From NCBI RefSeq assembly GCF_025564085.1, contig NZ_JAMGZJ010000063.1, forward strand, positions 30,427-94,426: 64,000 bases of DNA. The letters run 5' to 3'. Made by a program: the position numbers and the translations under genes. Below, in pieces: positions 57,493-64,000 of the stretch. Below the pieces are notes generated by a model. The model searched no databases and was not told where the DNA came from. It saw only the letters and a program-made list of their open reading frames with translations. The number at the start of each line of letters is the position of its first letter. Position 1 is the stretch's first letter. This DNA is from Silvania confinis. Its GTDB lineage: Bacteria; Pseudomonadota; Gammaproteobacteria; Enterobacterales; Enterobacteriaceae.

Positions 57493-58821
57493 ATGCTGCG
57501 CTTTCTGAAAACCCCCGTCAGTGCCGTGCCGCTTGGCGACAAGGCTGAAATCGACGCCCGCTATCGCTACTGGCGGCGGCATATTTTGCTCACCATCTGG
57601 CTCGGCTACGCGCTGTTCTATTTCACCCGCAAAAGCTTTAACGCCGCCGCCCCGGAAATTCTTGCCAGCGGGGTGATGACCCGCACCGATATCGGCCTGC
57701 TGGCGACGCTGTTTTACATCACCTACGGCCTGTCGAAGTTTCTGTCCGGGATCGTCAGCGACCGCTCCAATGCCCGTTATTTCATGGGCTTTGGGCTGAT
57801 CGCCACCGGGGTGGTCAACATCCTGTTCGGCTTCTCTACCTCGCTGTGGGCCTTTGCCGTGCTGTGGGCGCTGAACGCCTTTTTCCAGGGCTGGGGGTCG
57901 CCGGTCTGCGCCCGCCTGCTGACCAGCTGGTATTCGCGCACCGAGCGCGGCGGCTGGTGGGCGCTCTGGAACACGGCGCATAACGTCGGTGGGGCGCTGA
58001 TCCCGATCGTCGTTGGTGCGGCGGCGCTGCACTACGGCTGGCGGGTGGGGATGATGATTGCCGGTAGTCTGGCGATCCTCGCCGGGCTGTTTTTGTGCTG
58101 GCGCTTGCGCGACAGGCCGCAAACTGTCGGCCTGCCGCCGATTGGCGACTGGCGGCACGACGAGCTGGAGATTGCTCAGCAGCAGGAAGGCGAGGGACTG
58201 ACGCGGCGGGAAATCCTCACCAAATACGTGCTGCTGAACCCGTATATCTGGCTGCTGTCCCTGTGCTACGTGCTGGTGTACATCGTGCGCGCGGCGATCA
58301 ACGATTGGGGCAATCTGTACATGTCCGAGACGCTGGGCGTCGATCTGGTCACCGCCAACTCGGCGGTGTCGATGTTTGAGCTGGGCGGATTTATCGGTGC
58401 ATTAGTGGCCGGCTGGGGCTCGGACAAGCTGTTCAACGGCAACCGTGGGCCGATGAACCTGATTTTTGCCGCCGGGATTTTGCTCTCGGTCGGTTCCCTG
58501 TGGCTGATGCCCTTCGCCAGCTACGTGATGCAGGCGGCCTGCTTCTTCACCACCGGATTTTTCGTGTTTGGCCCGCAGATGCTGATTGGCATGGCGGCGG
58601 CGGAGTGCTCGCACAAAGAGGCGGCGGGTGCGGCGACGGGATTTGTCGGCCTGTTCGCCTACCTGGGCGCATCGCTTTCCGGCTGGCCGCTGGCGCGGGT
58701 GATCGACATCTGGCACTGGAGCGGATTCTTCGCGGTGATCGCCATCGCGGCGGGTATTTCTGCCCTGCTGCTGCTGCCGTTCCTCAACGCTCAGACCCCT
58801 CGCGAGGTCAGTGAAGCGTGA
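57493..58821 (+). CDS. uhpC: Glucose-6-phosphate receptor UhpC
   Basis: 442 residues, OPA-family MFS protein (FYFTRKSFNAAAPEI in TM1), a close paralogue of UhpT that acts mainly as sensor partner of UhpB. It begins 9 bases after uhpB. Confidence 0.96.
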   Translation: MLRFLKTPVSAVPLGDKAEIDARYRYWRRHILLTIWLGYALFYFTRKSFNAAAPEILASGVMTRTDIGLLATLFYITYGLSKFLSGIVSDRSNARYFMGFGLIATGVVNILFGFSTSLWAFAVLWALNAFFQGWGSPVCARLLTSWYSRTERGGWWALWNTAHNVGGALIPIVVGAAALHYGWRVGMMIAGSLAILAGLFLCWRLRDRPQTVGLPPIGDWRHDELEIAQQQEGEGLTRREILTKYVLLNPYIWLLSLCYVLVYIVRAAINDWGNLYMSETLGVDLVTANSAVSMFELGGFIGALVAGWGSDKLFNGNRGPMNLIFAAGILLSVGSLWLMPFASYVMQAACFFTTGFFVFGPQMLIGMAAAECSHKEAAGAATGFVGLFAYLGASLSGWPLARVIDIWHWSGFFAVIAIAAGISALLLLPFLNAQTPREVSEA

Positions 58822-58957
58822 TGCACCTCACTCTTTTGCTCCGAGTGGGGCAAAACTAAGATATTTTCCCGGTTCCGCCTGGACGCTGTCTCAGGCGGCG
58901 CGCCCGGCTGATTTTTACAATGCCTGCCATTCGCAGGTATAAAAATCAGCTCAGGAG
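58817..58957 (+). promoter_or_regulatory. uhpT promoter with CRP site, UhpA-type repeat and leader inverted repeat
   Basis: CGTGA-tgcacc-TCACT (58817-58832) fits the CRP consensus. CCGCCTG...CAGGCGG (58875-58881, 58892-58898) is a 7-bp inverted repeat where UhpA should bind. TACAAT (58916-58921) is a good -10. If transcription starts near 58928, the CRP centre is at about -103, the E. coli position. A perfect repeat GCTGATTTTTA / TAAAAATCAGC (58907-58917, 58940-58950) spans the -10, enclosing CCTGC/GCAGG, and ends 2 bases before the AGGAG of uhpT. Confidence 0.75.
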
Positions 58958-58965
58958 CAACCAAC

Positions 58966-60357
58966 ATGCTGGCCTTCCTCAACCAGGTGCGCAAGCCGAC
59001 CCTGGATCTGCCGCTCGATGTGCGGCGCAAAATGTGGTTCAAACCGTTCATGCAGTCGTATCTGGTGGTCTTCATCGGCTACCTGACCATGTATCTGATC
59101 CGCAAAAACTTTAACATCGCCCAGAACGACATGATCTCCACCTACGGGCTGAGCATGACCCAGCTGGGGATGATTGGCCTCGGTTTCTCCATCACCTACG
59201 GCGTGGGTAAAACCCTGGTGTCGTACTACGCGGACGGTAAAAACACCAAGCAGTTCCTGCCGTTTATGCTGATCCTCTCCGCGATTTGTATGCTTGGCTT
59301 CAGCGCCAGCATGGGCACGGGCTCGGTCAGCCTGTTTATGATGATCGCCTTCTACGCGCTGAGCGGTTTCTTCCAGAGTACCGGCGGGTCGTGCAGCTAC
59401 TCGACCATCACCAAATGGACTCCGCGCCGCAAGCGCGGTTCGTACCTGGGCATGTGGAACATCTCCCACAACCTTGGCGGTGCGGGTGCGGCTGGCGTGG
59501 CGTTGTTCGGGGCCAATTTCCTGTTCGACGGTCACGTGATCGGCATGTTTATCTTCCCGTCGATCATCGCCCTGGTGGTCGGTTTTATCGGCCTGCGCTT
59601 CGGCAGCGACTCCCCGGAATCTTACGGCCTCGGCAAAGCGGAAGAGCTGTTTGACGAAGAGATCAGCGAAGAGGACAAAGAGACCGAAGAAAACGACATG
59701 ACCAAATGGCAGATCTTCGTCGAATACGTGCTGAAGAATAAGGTCATCTGGCTGCTATGCTTCTCCAATATCTTCCTGTACGTGGTGCGTATCGGTATCG
59801 ATCAGTGGTCAACCGTCTACGCCTTCCAGGAGCTGAAGCTCTCCAAAGAGGTGGCGATCCAGGGCTTTACCCTGTTTGAAGTGGGCGCGCTGGTCGGCAC
59901 ATTGCTGTGGGGCTGGCTGTCGGATCTGGCCAACGGTCGTCGGGCACTGGTGGCCTGCGTGGCGCTGGCATTGATTATCGCCACCCTCGGCGTTTACCAG
60001 CATGCCAGCAATCAGTATGTCTACCTGATGTCGCTGTTTGCGCTCGGCTTCCTGGTGTTTGGCCCACAGCTGCTGATTGGCGTGGCCGCCGTCGGCTTTG
60101 TGCCGAAAAAAGCGATCGGCGCTGCCGATGGGATTAAAGGCACCTTCGCCTATCTGATCGGCGACAGCTTCGCCAAGCTGGGACTGGGGATGATTGCCGA
60201 CGGTACGCCAATCTTTGGCCTCACCGGCTGGGCGGGCACTTTTGCTGCGCTGGACGCCGCCGCCATTGCCTGTATCTGTCTGATGGCGATGGTTGCAGTG
60301 CTCGAAGAGCGCAAAATCCGTCGCGAAAAACGTCTGCGTCAGTTACACGCTGCCTGA
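58966..60357 (+). CDS. uhpT: Hexose phosphate antiporter UhpT
   Basis: Inner-membrane Pi-linked transporter of glucose-6-phosphate and other sugar phosphates; 463 residues as in E. coli, 12 membrane segments, OPA family ([15 protein letters not shown] with the key Arg of TM1). It is also the entry route of fosfomycin in E. coli; the gene appears intact. ATG after AGGAG. Induced by UhpABC. Confidence 0.97.
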   Translation: MLAFLNQVRKPTLDLPLDVRRKMWFKPFMQSYLVVFIGYLTMYLIRKNFNIAQNDMISTYGLSMTQLGMIGLGFSITYGVGKTLVSYYADGKNTKQFLPFMLILSAICMLGFSASMGTGSVSLFMMIAFYALSGFFQSTGGSCSYSTITKWTPRRKRGSYLGMWNISHNLGGAGAAGVALFGANFLFDGHVIGMFIFPSIIALVVGFIGLRFGSDSPESYGLGKAEELFDEEISEEDKETEENDMTKWQIFVEYVLKNKVIWLLCFSNIFLYVVRIGIDQWSTVYAFQELKLSKEVAIQGFTLFEVGALVGTLLWGWLSDLANGRRALVACVALALIIATLGVYQHASNQYVYLMSLFALGFLVFGPQLLIGVAAVGFVPKKAIGAADGIKGTFAYLIGDSFAKLGLGMIADGTPIFGLTGWAGTFAALDAAAIACICLMAMVAVLEERKIRREKRLRQLHAA

Positions 60358-60376
60358 GTGCACAGGTGATGTTTTG

Positions 60377-60400
60377 CCCGGCCTCGTGCCGGGTTTTTTT
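60377..60400 (+). terminator. Terminator of uhpT
   Basis: CCCGGC pairs with GCCGGG around CTCGT, followed by seven T. Confidence 0.93.
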
Positions 60401-60468
60401 ATGCCCAATGCTTCTGTTGACGCACGGCATTTCCCGATATCATGAGCCGCTATATTTAAGGAGAATTC

Positions 60469-60921
60469 ATGGTCTGGATTATGCTGGCTACGCTTGCCGT
60501 GGTGTTTGTGGTGGGCTTTCGCGTCATGACGTCGGGACCCCGACGTGCTATTCGTCGTCTTAGCGAGCGTCTGGGTATTACCCCGGTTTCTGTGGAATCG
60601 ATGATCGACCAGTTTGGTAAAAGTGCGGGCAATGAGTTTATCCACTACCTTGAACGCCCGGACGAGTCTCACCTGCAAAACGCCGCCCAGGTGCTGCTGA
60701 TCTGGCAGGTATGCATTGTCGACAGCAGTGAAAACAACCTGCTGAGCTGGTATCGACTGCTGCGCAAAGCGCGGCTGGCCGCGCCGATCACCGACGCCCA
60801 GATCCGCATGGCGCTTGGCTTTATGCGCGATATGGAGCCCGATCCGTTTGAGTTCAACGCTTTTCAGTTGCGCTATAACCAGCTTTTCCTGCCGGAAGAG
60901 GGCGTTTTCTACCTGCACTGA
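60469..60921 (+). CDS. yicN: DUF1198 protein YicN
   Basis: 150 residues as in E. coli YicN. One N-terminal membrane segment ([18 protein letters not shown]) and a helical domain. Conserved [18 protein letters not shown] and [16 protein letters not shown]. Function unknown. Good AAGGAG site. In E. coli adeD and adeQ lie between uhpT and yicN; here they are absent. Confidence 0.92.
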   Translation: MVWIMLATLAVVFVVGFRVMTSGPRRAIRRLSERLGITPVSVESMIDQFGKSAGNEFIHYLERPDESHLQNAAQVLLIWQVCIVDSSENNLLSWYRLLRKARLAAPITDAQIRMALGFMRDMEPDPFEFNAFQLRYNQLFLPEEGVFYLH

Positions 60922-60948
60922 TATCAGCCCGCTCGCGGGTGCGTCTTT

Positions 60949-61017
60949 GCCCGGTGGCGCTGCGCTTACCGGGCCTACGGGACACGCAGGCCGGTGCAAG
61001 CGCAGCGCCGCCCGGCA
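60949..61017. repeat. REP pair between yicN and nepI
   Basis: GCCCGGTGGCGCTGCGC...CGGGCCTAC (60949-60977) and an inverted unit ending GCGCCGCCCGGCAA (to 61017). Confidence 0.8.
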
Positions 61018-61106
61018 AAAAGAAAAGTTGTCAAAACGTTAAATTCGTCACAATTTTGGTGGTAAACTGCGCGGCTTTCCCGCTCAGTTTCTCCCCAGGT
61101 GACGCC

Positions 61107-62297
61107 ATGACAGAACAGATCCACTCCGCCCCTTCGCCCCATGCCAAAGCGGCATCGCGGCCTAACTGGTCGGCGGTTTTTTCCGTGGCGTTCTGCGTCG
61201 CCTGTCTGATTACCGTGGAGTTTTTGCCGGTCAGCCTGCTGACGCCGATGGCCCAGGACCTGGGGATCTCCGAAGGTTTAGCGGGCCAGTCGGTGACCGT
61301 TACCGCCTTTGTCGCCATGTTTGCCAGCCTGTTTATCACCCAGGTGATTGGCACCACCGATCGTCGTAAAGTGGTGATCTTCTTTTCAGTCCTTCTGACC
61401 CTCTCCTGCCTGCTGGTCTCGTTTGCCAATAGCTTTGCGCTGTTGCTGCTGGGCCGCGCCTGTCTGGGACTGGGGCTCGGCGGATTCTGGGCGATGTCGG
61501 CGTCACTGACCATGCGGCTGGTGCCGGCGCGCACGGTGCCGAAAGCCCTGTCGGTGATTTTTGGTGCCGTCTCCATTGCGCTGGTGATCGCCGCGCCGCT
61601 GGGCAGCTTCCTTGGGGGCATCATTGGCTGGCGCAACGTCTTTAACGGCGCTGCGGTGATGGGCGTGCTGTGCATCCTGTGGGTGTGGAAAGCGCTGCCG
61701 TCGCTGCCGGGCGAAGCCGCGCATCACAAACAGAACATGTTCAGCCTGCTGAAACGCCCCGGCGTGCTGGCGGGCATGTCGGCTATCTTTTTGGCCTTCG
61801 CCGGGCAGTTTGCCTTCTTTACCTATATCCGCCCGGTGTTTACGACCCTGGCCGGGTTTGACGTCGATGGCCTGACGCTGGTGCTGTTAAGCTTCGGTAT
61901 CGCCAGCTTTGTCGGCACGTCGCTGTCGGCACAGTTCCTGAAACGCTCGCTGAAGTTTGTGCTGGCGGGTGCGCCGCTGGTGCTGGCCATCAGCGCCGTG
62001 GTGCTGATCCTGTGGGGGAGCGACAAGTGGGTGGCGACGGCGATCGCGATTATCTGGGGCTTTGCCTTTGCGCTGATCCCGGTGGGCTGGTCGACGTGGA
62101 TCACCCGAAACCTTGCCGATCAGGCGGAAAAAGCCGGTTCCATTCAGGTGGCGGTGATCCAGCTGGCGAACACCTGCGGGGCGGCGGTGGGCGGCGTGGC
62201 GCTCGACCATCTGGGACTGACGTCACCGCTGGTGATTTCCGGCACCCTGATGCTGATCACCGGGCTGCTGGTGGCGGTTAAGGTGAAGGCGCAGTAA
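61107..62297 (+). CDS. nepI: Purine ribonucleoside efflux pump NepI
   Basis: MFS exporter of inosine and guanosine; 396 residues as in E. coli, 12 membrane segments. The [23 protein letters not shown]1 and [17 protein letters not shown]2 are strongly conserved. The ATG at 61107 gives MTEQIHSA; the upstream open frame crosses REP sequence. Confidence 0.95.
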   Translation: MTEQIHSAPSPHAKAASRPNWSAVFSVAFCVACLITVEFLPVSLLTPMAQDLGISEGLAGQSVTVTAFVAMFASLFITQVIGTTDRRKVVIFFSVLLTLSCLLVSFANSFALLLLGRACLGLGLGGFWAMSASLTMRLVPARTVPKALSVIFGAVSIALVIAAPLGSFLGGIIGWRNVFNGAAVMGVLCILWVWKALPSLPGEAAHHKQNMFSLLKRPGVLAGMSAIFLAFAGQFAFFTYIRPVFTTLAGFDVDGLTLVLLSFGIASFVGTSLSAQFLKRSLKFVLAGAPLVLAISAVVLILWGSDKWVATAIAIIWGFAFALIPVGWSTWITRNLADQAEKAGSIQVAVIQLANTCGAAVGGVALDHLGLTSPLVISGTLMLITGLLVAVKVKAQ

Positions 62298-62319
62298 GGG
62301 CTAGCTCGCGACGCATTGG

Positions 62320-62366
62320 TTGATAATTCATCGCTTGCTCATTATACTTGTACCGTAACTTGTACA
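62320..62366 (+). promoter_or_regulatory. Promoter and operator of yefM-yoeB
   Basis: TTGATA (62320-62325), 17 bases, TATACT (62343-62348): a good sigma-70 promoter. Two TTGTAC cores (62348-62353 and 62360-62365) overlap and follow the -10. The E. coli YefM operator is built on TGTACA cores. Confidence 0.75.
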
Positions 62367-62375
62367 GGAGGAAGT

Positions 62376-62648
62376 ATGCAGGTTGTCACCTTTACCGATG
62401 CACGTAGCCGACTCAAAGACGTGCTGGACGATGTGAACGAGAATGTAGAAACGACCATCATTAGCCGTCGTAACGGTGGGGATGCGGTTGTGATGTCTCT
62501 TCAGCACTACAACTCATTGATGGAAACTATCCATCTGATGAGTTCACCTACCAATGCCAGCCGACTGATGGAGTCAATCGCTCAGGCCAACAGCGGGAAA
62601 ACCACACAGAGGGATCTGATGAATGACCAGGCTACTCATTTGGACTGA
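62376..62648 (+). CDS. yefM: YefM-family antitoxin
   Basis: 90 residues, Phd/YefM family: N-terminal DNA-binding half (VVTFTDARSRLKDVLDDVNE) and ISRRNGGDAVVMSLQHYNSL core, then a flexible C-terminal part that would wrap the toxin. The ATG at 62376 follows GGAGGAAG and is preferred to the longer frame. Overlaps the toxin gene by 26 bases. Confidence 0.92.
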   Translation: MQVVTFTDARSRLKDVLDDVNENVETTIISRRNGGDAVVMSLQHYNSLMETIHLMSSPTNASRLMESIAQANSGKTTQRDLMNDQATHLD

Positions 62649-62889
62649 CCACGGTTGGGACGATTACCTGTGGTGGCAGGAGCAAGACAGGAAGACGCTT
62701 CGCAGAATCAACAACCTTATTGAAGATGCGAAGCGTCAACCCTTCGACGGGCTGGGTAAGCCGGAACCGCTTAAAGGTAATCTTTCAGGTTACTGGTCTC
62801 GCCGTATTAACGACACCGACCGTTTGGTTTATGGCGTGACGGATAGCGGCCTCACCCTTTTGATGTGTCGTTATCACTATCATTCCTGA
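62623..62889 (+). CDS. yoeB: YoeB-family ribosome-dependent mRNA interferase
   Basis: 88 residues, RelE/YoeB toxin. Catalytic residues of E. coli YoeB (E46, R65, H83) correspond to E48 (GKPEPLK), R67 (DRLVYG) and H85 (CRYHYHS), all present, so the toxin looks active. Stop is one base from the converging yicL stop. Confidence 0.93.
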   Translation: MTRLLIWTDHGWDDYLWWQEQDRKTLRRINNLIEDAKRQPFDGLGKPEPLKGNLSGYWSRRINDTDRLVYGVTDSGLTLLMCRYHYHS

Positions 62890-62890
62890 A

Positions 62891-63796
62891 TCACACTGAT
62901 GTCTGAACCTTTCTGCGCGAATCCATCGAAATCAGTACCACCGACGACACAATCAACAGCGTGCCCAGCCAGTCCGGTAGGGTAAACGCCACGCCGAGCA
63001 ACATCACCGACAGCAGGGCGCTGCTCAGTGGTTCGGCGCAGCTCAGAATGCTCGCTTTCGGGCCGCCAATCATCTGCGCACCTTTCAGATACAGGCTGAA
63101 GGTCACCGACGTGCCGATCACCACCAGATAGAAAAACGCCAGCAGCAGGCTGCCGTCGACCACGAAGGTGGTGTCACGTCCGGCATAAAATGGCGTCAGC
63201 ATTAATCCGGCCAGCAGCATACTCCAGCCGACAATCGGCAAGGTGCCGTAGCGAGCGATCAGCGTCGACGGGTAGGTGGTGTAAAACGCCGCCGCGAAGG
63301 CAGAGGCGATGCCCCAGCAGAGTGCGGCAGGGGATATGGTCAGCGAGGTCGGATCGCCGTGGGTGACCAGTAAAAAGGTGCCAATAAGCGAGGTCATGAT
63401 CGCCGCCAGCACAAAGATCCCCGGGCGCTTTTGACGCGCCAGCGCGAACCACGCCACGATAATGGTCGGCGACAGGAACTGCAGCACGGTGGCGGTGGCG
63501 GCGTTGGATTTTTCGATGGTGACCAGGAACGTGAGCTGGACGATCAGCGCCCCGAACAGGGAAAAAATCAGCAGGCTGATGGCGTCTTTACGATTTTTGA
63601 TGACCGAGAAAATCTTGTCACCGTGTACGAACGACAAGGTCAGCAGGATCACTCCGGCAAACAGCAGACGAACCATGGTGAGATACGGCGAGGAGATATG
63701 GCTCTTCTCCATGATGTACTGCGCGCAAACCCCTGAGCTGCCCCATAAAATGGCGGCGATCAGGACGTTTAACATCCCTTTACGTGTAGAACCCAT
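62891..63796 (-). CDS. yicL: EamA-family transporter YicL
   Basis: 301 residues, ten membrane segments in two EamA (DMT) repeats. [17 protein letters not shown] marks the first repeat and [19 protein letters not shown] the second. Close to E. coli YicL; substrate unknown. In E. coli yicS and nlpA lie between nepI and yicL; here the toxin-antitoxin pair does. Confidence 0.92.
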   Translation of the reverse strand: MGSTRKGMLNVLIAAILWGSSGVCAQYIMEKSHISSPYLTMVRLLFAGVILLTLSFVHGDKIFSVIKNRKDAISLLIFSLFGALIVQLTFLVTIEKSNAATATVLQFLSPTIIVAWFALARQKRPGIFVLAAIMTSLIGTFLLVTHGDPTSLTISPAALCWGIASAFAAAFYTTYPSTLIARYGTLPIVGWSMLLAGLMLTPFYAGRDTTFVVDGSLLLAFFYLVVIGTSVTFSLYLKGAQMIGGPKASILSCAEPLSSALLSVMLLGVAFTLPDWLGTLLIVSSVVLISMDSRRKVQTSV

Positions 63797-63869
63797 GTTC
63801 TCCCCTGTTATGTGTTGGCGTATTTTTCGGCCAACAGCATATCATGGGTCTTGTCGGGTGGCGTGCGGT

Positions 63870-63898
63870 CTGGTGCCCTCACCCCGGCCCTCTCCCAC
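63870..63898. repeat. Palindromic repeat, third copy, interrupted by the insertion sequence
   Basis: TCTGGTGCCCTCACCCCGGC followed by CCTCTCCCAC is the left half of the palindrome seen near 10250 and 33430. The right half (GGGAGAGGG) is missing because the insertion sequence begins here. Confidence 0.7.
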
Positions 63899-64000
63899 TG
63901 TACAGACTGGGGACATAGTGAACGCTTGTTCGGGGACATGGTAGACACTTACAACTAAGGCATAAGAACCCGTATATGGAGTCGCTTATGCCGTGGGATG
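63899..64000 (+). mobile_element. Left end of an IS481-type insertion sequence (cut by window end)
   Basis: From TGTACAGACTGGGGACATAG the sequence changes character. Two direct repeats GGGGACATnGTnnAC at 63909-63923 and 63932-63946, 23 bases apart, look like transposase-binding sites near an IS end. A reading frame begins soon after. Family assignment is by recalled similarity of this end and the MPWD start. Confidence 0.65.
63976..64000 (+). CDS. Start of a putative IS481-family transposase (partial)
   Basis: ATG at 63976 and in-frame ATG at 63988 give MESLMPWD before the window ends. MPWD is the N-terminus I recall for several enterobacterial IS481-family transposases. Too little is present for any domain. 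Confidence 0.5.

Noticed and set aside
56569..58158. Leftward 529-codon open frame opposite uhpB/uhpC
   Set aside because: Shadow frame across two well-supported genes; low-complexity Gln/Arg/Ala composition.
61030..61048. Possible PurR box upstream of nepI (CAAAACGTTAAATT)
   Set aside because: Too few matches to the PurR consensus compared with the good site before adeP.

Overview
The window is chromosomal DNA from a member of the Enterobacteriaceae, probably in or near Enterobacter, Lelliottia, Leclercia or Citrobacter. Gene order follows the E. coli glmS-pst-dnaA-ilvB-uhp section closely and most proteins look near-identical to E. coli ones. Differences from E. coli K-12 are: no tnaCAB between mdtL and mnmE, a deoQKPX-type cluster between ilvN and uhpA, a dsdCXA cluster next to emrD, and REP-type repeats. 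No genus can be fixed from sequence reading alone.

Layout. 1-5.4 kb: end of glmS and the phosphate operon pstSCAB-phoU with its Pho boxes. 5.4-8 kb: the site where E. coli carries bglGFBH; only a BglG-type antiterminator/terminator and the C-terminus of a BglH-like porin remain, followed by intact yieL and yieK. 8-14 kb: yieH, adeP (with a PurR box), chrR, yieE, yidZ, mdtL. 14-24.5 kb: the replication and translation core, with mnmE, yidC, yidD, rnpA, rpmH leftward and dnaA, dnaN, recF, gyrB rightward from a GATC-rich promoter region. 24.6-30.5 kb: yidA and the D-galactonate operon dgoRKADT with a clear DgoR operator. 30.5-35.3 kb: yidR, yidQ, the ibpAB heat-shock operon (sigma-32 promoter, RNA thermometer) and yidE. 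35.3-41.7 kb: a sulfur-ester module (sulfatase, ascorbate-type PTS IIB and IIC, and a divergent, frameshifted aryl-sulfate sulfotransferase), then yidHGF. 41.7-46.7 kb: dsdA, dsdX, dsdC and emrD. 46.9-48.6 kb: an IstR-like small RNA and an AT-rich foreign cassette of two unknown genes plus an orphan hcp. 48.7-50.9 kb: ivbL leader/attenuator and ilvBN. 50.9-55.3 kb: deoQ and deoKPX. 55.4-60.4 kb: uhpABC and uhpT. 60.5-63.8 kb: yicN, nepI, a yefM-yoeB toxin-antitoxin pair and yicL. The last ~100 bases are the left end of an IS481-type insertion sequence that sits inside a palindromic repeat.

How the genes work together. Much of the accessory content is nutrient uptake and catabolism: phosphate (pst), adenine (adeP), D-galactonate (dgo), D-serine (dsd), deoxyribose (deo), hexose phosphates (uhp) and possibly a sulfated compound (PTS plus sulfatase). 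The places most worth study are the orphan Hcp cassette (47.2-48.6 kb), the PTS/sulfatase/sulfotransferase module (35.3-40.3 kb) and the collapsed bgl locus (5.5-6.0 kb). No rRNA, tRNA, CRISPR array or oriC was seen.
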